From: Nocardia mikamii NBRC 108933
GTDB lineage: Bacteria > Actinomycetota > Actinomycetes > Mycobacteriales > Mycobacteriaceae
DNA: 64,000 nucleotides
Direction: 5' to 3'
Assembly (NCBI RefSeq): GCF_001613505.1
Contig: NZ_BDCM01000014.1
Coordinates: forward strand, 639,016 to 703,015
Shown: piece by piece, positions 44,117-53,321 of the stretch
How positions within the stretch are numbered: position 1 is the first letter of the stretch
Layout of the letters: every line of letters starts with the position of its first letter
Position numbers and translations under genes: made by a program
The notes under the pieces: generated by a model
What the model was told of the DNA's origin: nothing
Seen by the model: the letters and a program-made list of their open reading frames with translations, nothing else
Database searches by the model: none

Positions 44117-45663
44117 GAACGTTCTCTCGCCGGCTGCTCGCCGCTACGGCGGCCGTGCTGCTGGTGCCCACAGCCAGCGGCATCGCGCAGACCGACTCCC
44201 CAGGGGTCGTGCTGGAAAACCGCGATATCGCCGAGACCGCCGTCCCCCGCGCCACTTGCGGGGGCGACGCACTACCCGAACCAGGCTTGCAAGGCGACGT
44301 GCCCGCCGCCGAACGCGACAGTCACGCCAGCATGCACGGTTACCGGTGCAACATCACCCGCATCGGCGGCTATGCGGGCCGCGGCGCCGGGATCACCTCG
44401 ACACAGTTCGAGCACTGCGTCTACCTGGGCAGCTTCTTCCCCGGCAACCTGCTCGGTCCAGCGCAGGGCGTGCAGGTGGTCAACGTCGCCGACCCGGCGC
44501 ATCCGGTGCTCACCGCCACACTCACCGAACCGGCCATGCTGGCGGGAACCTGGGAGAGCCTCAAGGTCAACGCCGCGCGAAAGTTGCTGGTGGGCACCGG
44601 AGTTCCCGCATTCACCGGTGCCGGGCTCATCTCGGTCTACGACATCTCCGATTGTGCGCATCCGCGCCTGCTCAACCCGGGACCCGGCACCGATCTGAGA
44701 CTTCCGGTACCGATCACGGCACACGAAGGCGGATTCTCCCCAGACGGCCGCACCTATTGGGCCTCCGGCGTCATCCCCGGGATCGTCAGCGCAGTCGACC
44801 TGACCGATCCGGGCAACCCTCGTGTGATCTGGCAGGGCATGCCGGGCCAGTCCATGCACGGCATGGGCCTGAGCGCCGACGGCAACCGCGTGTACCTGGC
44901 CAACAATATGGGCGGGCTGACCATTCTGGACACCTCCGCGGTGCAGCGACGCGATCCCGATCCGCAGGTGCCGATCATTTCCCAGCTGACCTGGACCGAC
45001 GGCTGGGCGACTCAGCAGAACGTCCCCGTCACCTATCACGGCGTCCCCTACCTGTTCAGCGCCGACGAGGCCGGATCCGGCGGCGTCAAACTCATCGACA
45101 TCTCCGACGACACCCATCCGCGGGTGGTGAACACCATCAAGCTGGAGATCAATCTGCCCAAGCACCGCGACAGTGCCATGGCATCCAGCATGGGCGGCTC
45201 GCTGTTCGCCTACGACGCCCACTATTGCTCCGCCGACCGCCTGGTGAACCCCACCGCACTCGCCTGTGGCTGGATCTCTTCCGGCATCCGGGTATTCGAC
45301 GTGCGCGACCCGTTCCACGTGCGCGAGATCGCCTACTACAACCCGCCCGCGCGCACCGGCCAGAACACCGAGCTGTGGAACTCCCCGCACGCGTTGGCCT
45401 CGATCATCGGTGTTCCGCTGCTCAGCGCACCCTCGGTGATGCAGGCCATCCAGTCGGGCGCCTTCGATCCCCAGCAGGCCCAGAGTTCGCGCACCGGCGA
45501 TGTAGCCTTCGGCGACCTCTCCACCGACTGGTGCTTCTCCGCCCCCGAGTGGCGCGGCAATCAGCTGTGGGCCGCCTGCGCCGACAACGGCCTGCTCACC
45601 CTCGAATTGTCCCCCCAGGTGTACACCCCGCCCGCGGACCAGCATTCGACGGTCGGCTCATGA
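44113..45663 (+). CDS. Secreted LVIVD-repeat (beta-propeller) protein
   Basis: A 516-residue exported protein. Signal peptide MRTFSRRLLAATAAVLLVPTASG is followed by a beta-propeller built from LVIVD-like blades such as GVQVVNVADPAHPVLTATL, GLISVYDISDCAHPRLL, GGLTILDTSAVQRRD, GVKLIDISDDTHPRVV and GIRVFDVRDPFHVREI. Several Cys pairs suit an extracytoplasmic location. LVIVD proteins have no single known activity. It is coupled by four-base overlaps to the TetR gene before and the DUF305 gene after it, so the three form one operon. Confidence 0.87.
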   Translation: MRTFSRRLLAATAAVLLVPTASGIAQTDSPGVVLENRDIAETAVPRATCGGDALPEPGLQGDVPAAERDSHASMHGYRCNITRIGGYAGRGAGITSTQFEHCVYLGSFFPGNLLGPAQGVQVVNVADPAHPVLTATLTEPAMLAGTWESLKVNAARKLLVGTGVPAFTGAGLISVYDISDCAHPRLLNPGPGTDLRLPVPITAHEGGFSPDGRTYWASGVIPGIVSAVDLTDPGNPRVIWQGMPGQSMHGMGLSADGNRVYLANNMGGLTILDTSAVQRRDPDPQVPIISQLTWTDGWATQQNVPVTYHGVPYLFSADEAGSGGVKLIDISDDTHPRVVNTIKLEINLPKHRDSAMASSMGGSLFAYDAHYCSADRLVNPTALACGWISSGIRVFDVRDPFHVREIAYYNPPARTGQNTELWNSPHALASIIGVPLLSAPSVMQAIQSGAFDPQQAQSSRTGDVAFGDLSTDWCFSAPEWRGNQLWAACADNGLLTLELSPQVYTPPADQHSTVGS

Positions 45664-46295
45664 GCAGGCGAATAGTGCTCAGCGCAGCGGTCGCCGCGTC
45701 GATCCTGTTCCTGATGGTCCTCGGCGCGGCCCTGCGACCACTCATGGTCTCCGAGACCGCCACTGCCCCACCGGTACTGACTGCCACGGAGATCGGCTTC
45801 GTGCAGGACATGACCGCCCACCATCAGCAGGCACTGATCCTGGTCGAGCGCCTGGCCCCCGATGTCGATCCCACTGTCCGGCGACTGGCCGGCCAAATCG
45901 CCGATGCCCAGCGCCTGGAGATCGGCATGATGCTCGGCTGGCTCCGGTTGGCCCGGGCGACCCAGACCAACCCGCATCCGATGTCGTGGATGCCCACCGG
46001 TCACCATACCGCCGCGCCGCCGATGACCATGCCCGGCATGACCATGCCCGGCATGGCTACCCGCGCGGACCTCGATGCCCTCGCCCGGGCACGCGGCGGC
46101 GAAGCCGAAACGCTGTTTCTTCGCCTGATGTATCGCCACCATCAGGGCGGCGTCGCCATGGCGCAGATGTTCGATGAGTTGTCCACCGGGGGCCCGGTCG
46201 AACAGGCAGCCCGCGACATGATCAGCACCCAGAGCCAGGAATCCGGGATCATGGGTTTGCTGCTGGCCCAGCGCGGCGCGGCCGCCACCGGCTGA
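45660..46295 (+). CDS. DUF305 protein with Met-rich insert (metal-binding, exported)
   Basis: A 211-residue protein with an N-terminal membrane anchor (VLSAAVAASILFLMVLGAAL) and the two DUF305 His pairs, DMTAHHQQALILVE and MYRHHQGGVAMAQMFDE, predicted to bind a metal in a ferritin-like helical bundle. Between them lies an unusual His/Met-rich insert (GHHTAAPPMTMPGMTMPGMA) resembling Met-motifs of copper-handling proteins such as CopC/PcoE. A periplasmic-side copper role is therefore inferred. It is the last gene of the TetR-LVIVD-DUF305 operon and ends ten bases from the convergent XRE gene, with no hairpin between. Confidence 0.85.
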   Translation: MSRRIVLSAAVAASILFLMVLGAALRPLMVSETATAPPVLTATEIGFVQDMTAHHQQALILVERLAPDVDPTVRRLAGQIADAQRLEIGMMLGWLRLARATQTNPHPMSWMPTGHHTAAPPMTMPGMTMPGMATRADLDALARARGGEAETLFLRLMYRHHQGGVAMAQMFDELSTGGPVEQAARDMISTQSQESGIMGLLLAQRGAAATG

Positions 46296-46305
46296 GGACC
46301 CGAAC

Positions 46306-47550
46306 TCAAGCGGGCGCGACCAGCTCGCGGATGGTGGTACGAACCTCGCGGACTGCCGGTACCGCGGCGAATTCGACCGATTCGTGCCAGAAATCCGACA
46401 GCCGCGCGGCCGCGCGACCGGCCGGGCGGCCTTCCGCCGACAGCGCCAGATTGGCCTGCTCGGCCGCGTGGTCGGGCTCGCCGAGCATCAACTGCAGGCG
46501 AGCGGAGGAGATCGCGGCCATCGTTGGTGACACGAACTCCTCCGACAGGGGCGGGCGCACATCACCGAAGGCGATCCGTGCCAGGTCGGGACGGGTCGCG
46601 ATGAGCTGACGGTAACTTCTGCCGAGCAGCCGCCACTGCTGGCCCGGCCCCGGCCAGTCCCGGCGCGGTCCGAGGAACATGCCGATGGTGGCCGCGGTGA
46701 GGCTGCGGTCGGCGGCGCGATCATCGGCCACCGCCTCGGCGGCTTCGCCACGGCATTCCGCGGCCACCACGATCGCGCGCTGAAACGCGGCCTGATCGCC
46801 GAGAATGCCGTGCGCGTACGCCTCCACCTCGGCCAGAGCCACCCGCAACAGTGGTGTCGCGGTACGGCGCGCCAGATACTGGGCGAGCTGCGCAACCTCC
46901 CGCGCCTCCGCCGGCCTGCCACTGTCGAGGAGCTGCCAGGTCGACTCGGTGAGGATCGCCGCGGTCAGCACCGAGTCCCCCGCGGCGTGGGCCAGCCGCG
47001 CGGCGGCGACCGAATACCGCCGCGCACCGGCGATGTCCTCCACGTCCCAGCACATGGCAGCGGCAATATCGGCCAGCTCCGCACCGACCACCAGAGCGCA
47101 TCCATACCTGTTCGAGGCCGAAAGCTGCTGCAATCGGGGAAGACTCGCGTCCAGCCACGCCGTGACCGCGTGGCGCGGCGCGTGCCCGTCGCACCATTGC
47201 CTGGCACGCGCCCAGGTCGCGAGCTGCTCGGCGGCCGCCAGCTCCGTCGCGGCGAAGTTGGAGGGCCGGCCGCGCGTGTGCGCGCGTGGCGGCAACAGCA
47301 GCGACGCCAGTTGACTGGGCAAATCGTCGAACTCGTTCATCGATTCGACGGTCAGCCGGTCGCGCACGTGATCCAGCGGCAGATTCAGCGCCGACTCGTA
47401 GGCGGCCACGTGTTCAGCACGCACCGCGCGGGCCCCGGTCTCGAGCTGCCCCAGGTACGGCTTGGAATAGTTCGTGCGCGCGGCCATGCCCTGCAAGCTG
47501 ATCCCCGCAGCATTCCGGGCGACACGCAGCGCCGAGCCGACCTCACTCAT
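46306..47550 (-). CDS. XRE-family regulator with TPR-like C-terminal domain
   Basis: A 414-residue protein: N-terminal Cro/C1-type HTH (VGSALRVARNAAGISLQGMAARTNYSKPYLGQLETGARAVRAEHVAAYESAL) and a long all-helical C-terminal region of tetratricopeptide-like repeats, rich in Ala/Leu/Arg. This architecture is widespread in actinobacteria (morphology or antibiotic regulators, often bound to small cognate peptides or proteins). ATG 47550 was chosen because the HTH starts at once. No partner gene is adjacent, and it is divergent from the hydrolase-GH3-MFS operon by 145 bases, a likely target. Confidence 0.87.
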   Translation of the reverse strand: MSEVGSALRVARNAAGISLQGMAARTNYSKPYLGQLETGARAVRAEHVAAYESALNLPLDHVRDRLTVESMNEFDDLPSQLASLLLPPRAHTRGRPSNFAATELAAAEQLATWARARQWCDGHAPRHAVTAWLDASLPRLQQLSASNRYGCALVVGAELADIAAAMCWDVEDIAGARRYSVAAARLAHAAGDSVLTAAILTESTWQLLDSGRPAEAREVAQLAQYLARRTATPLLRVALAEVEAYAHGILGDQAAFQRAIVVAAECRGEAAEAVADDRAADRSLTAATIGMFLGPRRDWPGPGQQWRLLGRSYRQLIATRPDLARIAFGDVRPPLSEEFVSPTMAAISSARLQLMLGEPDHAAEQANLALSAEGRPAGRAAARLSDFWHESVEFAAVPAVREVRTTIRELVAPA

Positions 47551-47695
47551 GCGAGGTCCGCGACAGTGCGGGCCGAGTCGTTCATCGCTTCGAGAATACG
47601 ACGCCGTACTTCCCCCGCGGGAGTGTCTGCAAAGAGTCTGCAAGACCGCGCGGTCCGCATTGCCTGGACCATCGGCCTACCTATCGTCCGACAGC

Positions 47696-48706
47696 GTGAG
47701 CAACAACATTGTTTCCTCCGATCGGCGCTCGCGCACCGGCGCGCGGCTTGCGCTGATCTTCCTCGCGCTGATCTCCCTCGCTGCGACGGGGATGACACCG
47801 GCAGCGGCGACGCCGACCTACCAGCCCTCCGGCCGAGTCGAGGCCACCTATTACGCGCCGGGCCCCTGGGCGGTGGCCGAGCGGACCGGTGTCGACTGCT
47901 GCGCGTCGACCGGCGAGAGCTATGACATCTGGTATCCGGCCGATCTCGCGGCGGGCGGTGTCCACCCGGTCATCACCTGGGGCGACGGCACCATGGCACA
48001 CCCACGCGAATACGCGTACCTGCTCTCCCATCTCGCGTCGTGGGGATTCGTGGTCATCGCCGCCGACCGGACCGACACCGGTACCGGTATCCAGATGCTC
48101 GACGCGGTGCGGTATCTGGACCGCCAGAACCGCGATCCGAACAGCATCTTCAGCGGCAAGATCGACACTCGCGCGGCCGGAGCGGCGGGACATTCGCAAG
48201 GCGGCCTCGGCGCGTTGAACGCGCTCGCACGCGGCGGCGGCACCGTCAGCACCGCGGTGACCGTCGAGATGCCGCTGTCAGCGGTGTGTGCATCGCTGCC
48301 GTCCGTCGACGGCCAGAGTTCCTGCGTCGACCCGACCGCGGTGACCACGGGATCGGTGCTGTTGATCAACGGTTCGGCCGACGGCATCTCGCCCGCCACC
48401 CAGCCGGTCCCACCGGAGCTGATCGGTGCGCAATCGATGCAGGCGTACTACGACGCGCTGCCCGCCGGGCTGCCGAAAGCCCGCGCCGCAGTGGTGGGCG
48501 CCCAGCACAACGACATCCAGGGCCAGCCGGACTGCACCAACTACAGCTGCACCGAGGGCGTCTACCGCTACCTCGGCTATCTCACCGCCTGGTTCATGGA
48601 CCGGCTGCGCGGGGATGCGGCCGCGCGCGGCGCGTTCTCGGCCGGCACCGGCGAACTCCTGCACAACCCGCACTGGTCCGACCAGGCCAGCACCATCACG
48701 CCCTGA
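47696..48706 (+). CDS. Secreted alpha/beta hydrolase
   Basis: A 336-residue exported hydrolase of the chlorophyllase/dienelactone-hydrolase/lipase type. Signal segment LALIFLALISLAATGMTPAAA, mature start TPTYQPSGRVEATYYAPGPWAV, oxyanion region PVITWGDGTMAHPREYAYLLSHLASWGFVVIAADRT, nucleophile Ser in GHSQGG, and the acidic residue in LLINGSADGISP. Two cysteine pairs (DCCAS, DCTNYSC) probably form disulfides. GTG 47696 was selected because the signal peptide begins shortly after. It lies 22 bases before the GH3 gene. Confidence 0.82.
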   Translation: MSNNIVSSDRRSRTGARLALIFLALISLAATGMTPAAATPTYQPSGRVEATYYAPGPWAVAERTGVDCCASTGESYDIWYPADLAAGGVHPVITWGDGTMAHPREYAYLLSHLASWGFVVIAADRTDTGTGIQMLDAVRYLDRQNRDPNSIFSGKIDTRAAGAAGHSQGGLGALNALARGGGTVSTAVTVEMPLSAVCASLPSVDGQSSCVDPTAVTTGSVLLINGSADGISPATQPVPPELIGAQSMQAYYDALPAGLPKARAAVVGAQHNDIQGQPDCTNYSCTEGVYRYLGYLTAWFMDRLRGDAAARGAFSAGTGELLHNPHWSDQASTITP

Positions 48707-48728
48707 CCGACGAAAGGCTGCTCTCTCC

Positions 48729-51113
48729 ATGCAAGACCACATCGACGAACTACTCGCCAAGCTGGATCTGGACGGCAAGCTGCGGCTGATCTCCGGCGCG
48801 AGCCTGTTCCGGATGGCCGGTGACCCCGCGATCGGACTCGCCGAGATGCCGGTGTCCGATGGCTCGTCCGGGGTGCGGGGCGAGAACTGGGACGAACGCG
48901 ATCCGTCGGTGAGCCTGCCCTCGGGTACCGCCGTCGCCGCGACCTGGGACCCGGAGCTGCTCACCGATATCGGCGCGCTCATCGCCGCCGAAGCCCGCCG
49001 CAAAGACGTCTACGCGGTACTCGGCCCGACGATGAACCTGCACCGTTCCCCGCTGGGCGGTAGGCATTTCGAGTGCTTCTCCGAAGATCCGCTGCTCACC
49101 GCCGAGATGGCCGAGGCGTATGTGCGGTCGGTGCAGGCGCATGGAGTCAGCGCGTGCCCGAAGCACTACGTGGCCAACGATTCCGAGACCGATCGGTTCA
49201 CCGTCGATGTCCGCATCGACGACCGGGCACTGCGTGAGCTGTACCTCTACCCGTTCGAGCGCACCGTCGAGGCGGGGGCATGGATGATCATGGACGCCTA
49301 CAACTCCGTCAACGGCGCCACCATGACCGAGAACCCCCTACTCGACGAACCACTCAAGGGCACATGGGGATTCGACGGTGTGGTGGTCTCGGACTGGACC
49401 GCTGTCCGCACCACCGCGAGCGCAGCCGCGGGCACCGACCTGTGCATGCCGGGCCCGCCCCACCTCTGGGGTGAGCCGTTGGCCGCCGCCGTACGCGCCG
49501 GCGAGATCGCCGAGTCGGCCATCGACGACAAGGTGCGCCGCATCCTGCGTTTCGCCCAGCGAGTCGGAGCCCTGAACGCAACCCCGCGGCCCACACCGGC
49601 TTTCAGCGAGGAGCAAGCGCAGGCCCTGGTCCGCCGGGTCGCCGCGCAGGCGATGGTTCTGGTGCGCAACGACAGTGTCCTGCCGCTGTCACCGGACACG
49701 ACCGTCGCCCTGCTCGGACCGTCGGCGGGCGAACCTCGCTTCCTCGGCGGTGGCAGCGCGACCGTGATCCCCAGCCACACCACCACCCCGCTGGATGGCC
49801 TGACCGGTCGACTGCCGGTGACCCACACCGCGGGCGTCCACCTGTCCGAAGACCTGATTCCCGCTCCGTTGGCGATCATGACCGATCCCGAAACCGGAGA
49901 ACCGGGACTGTCCGCACGATTCCTGACAGGTGACACCGTGATCGGCACCCAGCACCGCTCCACGAGCCGCCTCGTACTACTCGGCGAACCGCTGGCCGCG
50001 AGATCGACCATGGTCGAGATGCGCACCCGGCTGCGTGCCGACCTAGCCGGCGACTGGCAGATCGGTTTCGGCGGTGTCGGCCACATCCGGCTCGACATCG
50101 ACGGCGAGACCGTGCTGGACGAGAACGTGACCCTGGAATCCGGCGATCCGGCGGCGGCCCTGCTCAACCCGGCCCAGCGGCATGTGACTCGCACGCTCGC
50201 CGTCGGCGACGAGGTCGAGGTACTGCTCGTCACCAGCATCGAGGAAGCGATGCCCGGGCTCGGCATCATTCTCGGCGCAACCCTCGGTATCCGGCGTCCG
50301 CAGCGTGCTGACGACGAAGAGTTCGCGGCCGCGATCGAACTGGCGCGCGCGGCCGAGGTGGCCGTGGTCGTGGTCGGCACCACCGAGCAGATCGAGAGCG
50401 AGGGCGTCGACCGCACCTCTCTGCGACTGCCCGGCCGTCAGGACGACCTCGTCGCCGCCGTCGCGGCGGTCAACCCTCGCACGGTCGTGGTGGTGAATTC
50501 CGGTGCGCCGGTGGAGATGCCGTGGCGCGACGACGTGGCCGCAGTCCTGCTGTCCTGGTTCCCGGGCCAGGAGTTCGGCGCGGCGCTGGCCGACGTGCTC
50601 ACCGGTACCACCGAACCCGGCGGGCGACTGCCGACCACCTGGCCGAAGACCATGGCCGACGTCCCGGTCCTGAACACCACACCCGCCGAGGGCGTCCTCG
50701 ACTACACCGAAGGCATCCACGTCGGCTACCGCGCCTGGCTGCGGGCCGGGAAGGAACCCGCCTATCCGTTCGGCCACGGGCTCGGCTACACGACGTGGTG
50801 GACCGATGACCTCGCCATCGAGGGGCGCATCGTCTCGATCACGGTCACCAACACCGGCCGCCGCGAAGGCAAACACGTTGTCCAGGTCTACCTCTCGCGC
50901 CCGGACAGCGCGATCGACCGCCCGGTCCGATGGCTGGCCGGCTTCACCGCCGTCACCCTGGCCCCAGGCGATTCCCGGACCGTCTCGATCCCTCTGCCCG
51001 ACCGCGCCTTCCAGCATTGGGGACCGGACGGCTGGGAGACCGAGCCCGGCGAGTTCACCGTCCAGGTAGGCACCTCGGTCGCCGATCTCCCCCACACCGC
51101 CCTCATTCACTGA
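48729..51113 (+). CDS. Glycoside hydrolase family 3 beta-glucosidase
   Basis: A 794-residue GH3 enzyme without signal peptide. It has the TIM barrel (GLAEMPVSDGSSGVRGENWDERDPS; KHYVANDSETDR; nucleophile Asp in GFDGVVVSDWTAVRTTASAAAGTDLCMPGP), an inserted PA14-like domain (about residues 390-540, VEMRTRLRADLAGDWQIGFGGVGHIRLDIDGETV), the alpha/beta sandwich (AEVAVVVVGTTEQIESEGVDRTSLRLPGRQ) and a C-terminal fibronectin-III-like domain. It is intracellular, which together with the MFS gene downstream suggests import of a glycoside, then hydrolysis. Beta-glucosidase and beta-xylosidase are both possible. Confidence 0.92.
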   Translation: MQDHIDELLAKLDLDGKLRLISGASLFRMAGDPAIGLAEMPVSDGSSGVRGENWDERDPSVSLPSGTAVAATWDPELLTDIGALIAAEARRKDVYAVLGPTMNLHRSPLGGRHFECFSEDPLLTAEMAEAYVRSVQAHGVSACPKHYVANDSETDRFTVDVRIDDRALRELYLYPFERTVEAGAWMIMDAYNSVNGATMTENPLLDEPLKGTWGFDGVVVSDWTAVRTTASAAAGTDLCMPGPPHLWGEPLAAAVRAGEIAESAIDDKVRRILRFAQRVGALNATPRPTPAFSEEQAQALVRRVAAQAMVLVRNDSVLPLSPDTTVALLGPSAGEPRFLGGGSATVIPSHTTTPLDGLTGRLPVTHTAGVHLSEDLIPAPLAIMTDPETGEPGLSARFLTGDTVIGTQHRSTSRLVLLGEPLAARSTMVEMRTRLRADLAGDWQIGFGGVGHIRLDIDGETVLDENVTLESGDPAAALLNPAQRHVTRTLAVGDEVEVLLVTSIEEAMPGLGIILGATLGIRRPQRADDEEFAAAIELARAAEVAVVVVGTTEQIESEGVDRTSLRLPGRQDDLVAAVAAVNPRTVVVVNSGAPVEMPWRDDVAAVLLSWFPGQEFGAALADVLTGTTEPGGRLPTTWPKTMADVPVLNTTPAEGVLDYTEGIHVGYRAWLRAGKEPAYPFGHGLGYTTWWTDDLAIEGRIVSITVTNTGRREGKHVVQVYLSRPDSAIDRPVRWLAGFTAVTLAPGDSRTVSIPLPDRAFQHWGPDGWETEPGEFTVQVGTSVADLPHTALIH

Positions 51114-51164
51114 CCTCTCCGAACGACCAGCTCGAACGCAGTTCCCGAACAACGGAGCGTGGCC

Positions 51165-52766
51165 ATGTCCACCAGTACTTCTCGACTCGACAACGACGAC
51201 ACCGGTCGCATCGACGGTGCTTCGCGCACAAGGATTTTCACAGTCCTGGCGGTGATCGTCCTGTTCTCCGAGATCGCCCCGATGCAGTACACGATCGTCG
51301 CGGCGGCACTACAGAAGATCGCGCCGAGCTTCCCCGGCGTCGGCGCCGACATCAACTGGGCCGTCATCGTTTTCGGGCTGGTCGGCGCGGCCGCGTCTCC
51401 GTTGATCGGCAAGATGAGTGACGTGTGGGGCAAGAAGCGGATGTTTCTCATCTGCGGTGTGCTGTTCGTCATCGGCTGCGTGCTCGACGCGACCACCTCG
51501 AACTGGGCCGTCTTCCTGTTCGGGCGCTGCCTGCAGGCCACTGCCATCGCGACCGCGGTGGTCGCCTACGGCCTCATCCGAGACCTGATGCCGCGCAGAA
51601 TGATTCCCCTCGCACTCGGTTTCACGGCGACCGGTTTCGGTGTCGCCTCCATCGCGGGTCCGATCCTGGGCGGCTACCTGGTCGACAACCACAGCTGGCG
51701 TGCGATCTTCTGGGTACTCGCTTCGTTCAGCCTGGTGATGCTGCCGGTGGTGTGGCTGATCGTGCCCGAATCCACGCTGCGGGTCTCCGAGCGGATCGAC
51801 ATCATTGGCGCCGCACTGCTGTCCGGCGGCGCCGCGCTCACCCTCATCTACGTCGACAAGGGCCACGACTGGGGTTGGGCGAAGCCGGCCACGCTGGCCT
51901 GGCTGATCGCGGGAATCGCACTGCTCGTACTGTTCGTCGTTGTCGAAAAACGTGTCTCGACACCGATCATGGACATGAGGCTGCTTTTCCATCCGCGCGT
52001 CGCGCTGGTTCTCGCCGGTGCGCTCTTCGCGTCGCTGCAAATCGGCATCGTCTCCTACGCCATCGCCTACATGGCCCAGACCCCACCCGAGTCGACCGTC
52101 GTCGCCGGCGTCCGGCAGGGCGCACTGGCGAAAATCCAGGAAGTGACGAGTCAGGTGCTGCCGCCCGAGGCCGTGCACGTCGGCCTCGACCCCGGCTACA
52201 CCTACGGCAGCGGGTACACCCTGCTCGAGTTCGCCCTCCGGATCGCGCTCCTCGGTTCGGTGATCACGATGATCTTCGGCGCAGTGGCCGGCCTGCTGGC
52301 CAAGCGGATCGGCGCCCGCTTACCTCTGGTCGTAGCTCTGTTCGTCTTCGTCGGCGCCGGGATAGCCTTCGCGGTCCTGCCGCTGACCTCCGCCAACTTC
52401 CTGATCGTGAACTCGATCTTCAGCATCGGATTCGGGATGTACTACGCCTGCATGCCGATCCTGCTGGTCGAAGCGGTTCCCCAGGAACAACAGGGCATCA
52501 GTCTCGGCATGCTCGGCGTCATGCAATCCATGGGCGTCGCAATCGGCCTGGCCGTCGTCACCGCGTTCCTCTACAACAACGGCATGAGCGCCCTGGTGAG
52601 CGTCGGCGGGCAACCCCAACCGGCTACCCCGGTCCCCAACCTCTTCGGCGACCACGGCTACCAACTGGGATTCCGGGTCTGCGCGGCCGCCTCGGCGCTC
52701 GCCCTCTTGCTCGCGCTGGTGATGAAACACGGCCGCACCCCAGCCACCGGCGGGGTCGCCCACTGA
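51165..52766 (+). CDS. Major facilitator superfamily transporter (12-14 helices)
   Basis: A 533-residue MFS permease. The motif-A-like loop GKMSDVWGKKRMFLICG follows helix 2; helix 5 holds the GFGVASIAGPILGGYLVDNHSWRAIFW antiporter-type motif C. A roughly 70-residue extracytoplasmic loop (YMAQTPPESTVVAGVRQGALAKIQEV...YGSGY) separates helices 7 and 8 or 9 and 10. The DHA2-like motif C suggests drug/proton antiport, but the GH3 and hydrolase genes upstream suggest a sugar-conjugate substrate. ATG 51165, GGAG at eight bases. Confidence 0.87.
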   Translation: MSTSTSRLDNDDTGRIDGASRTRIFTVLAVIVLFSEIAPMQYTIVAAALQKIAPSFPGVGADINWAVIVFGLVGAAASPLIGKMSDVWGKKRMFLICGVLFVIGCVLDATTSNWAVFLFGRCLQATAIATAVVAYGLIRDLMPRRMIPLALGFTATGFGVASIAGPILGGYLVDNHSWRAIFWVLASFSLVMLPVVWLIVPESTLRVSERIDIIGAALLSGGAALTLIYVDKGHDWGWAKPATLAWLIAGIALLVLFVVVEKRVSTPIMDMRLLFHPRVALVLAGALFASLQIGIVSYAIAYMAQTPPESTVVAGVRQGALAKIQEVTSQVLPPEAVHVGLDPGYTYGSGYTLLEFALRIALLGSVITMIFGAVAGLLAKRIGARLPLVVALFVFVGAGIAFAVLPLTSANFLIVNSIFSIGFGMYYACMPILLVEAVPQEQQGISLGMLGVMQSMGVAIGLAVVTAFLYNNGMSALVSVGGQPQPATPVPNLFGDHGYQLGFRVCAAASALALLLALVMKHGRTPATGGVAH

Positions 52767-53321
52767 CATCGTGGTGATAGTCGGCAACGGTCGATTCACC
52801 ACAAAGTAGGGATTCCATCGAGGTTGAAAGCCGCACCCCCGTTTTGTGCTGCGGCGAGTCGATGGTTGAGATCGTGCCGCGCCCGCCGGTGCAACCGGCA
52901 GGGCTGGTGTCGTCGACATCGACACGCAATTGCGCCCTCTCACCGCGCAGCGCTGCCCCGCATCGCCGCACCGGCCGTTACGGGTCGTCGATGTTGCGGG
53001 CGAGTGCCAGCCGTCGTCTACACCGATCGCCCGCGGGTGTTCAGAACCTTGACCGGCAAGATCGTCACCATCCTGGTTGAGGACACTCATCCTCTGCTGC
53101 GACTGCGCGTCGCTCGGCACGTCCGCCTTCGGGGCAGTGGGTCCGATGCCCTCGGCGTCCGAGGCAGCATGCGAGCCGCACGTGACAGCGTCGATCCATG
53201 GGGCGACGAGTCCGAGTGCCTGTCGGTGTATACACACCTTCACTCGGCCCACTGCGCGGTCAGGGCTGGAGCATGTCGCAGGCAATGACCGGTCGAGCAG
53301 GTCGATCGGTCTCGGGTCGGC
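52767..53321. other. Gene-poor region between MFS and phosphatase genes
   Basis: About 555 bases with no supportable gene on either strand. Codon bias is absent in all frames. It separates the GH3-MFS operon from the phosphatase cluster and may carry degenerate sequence; nothing recognisable. Confidence 0.4.
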
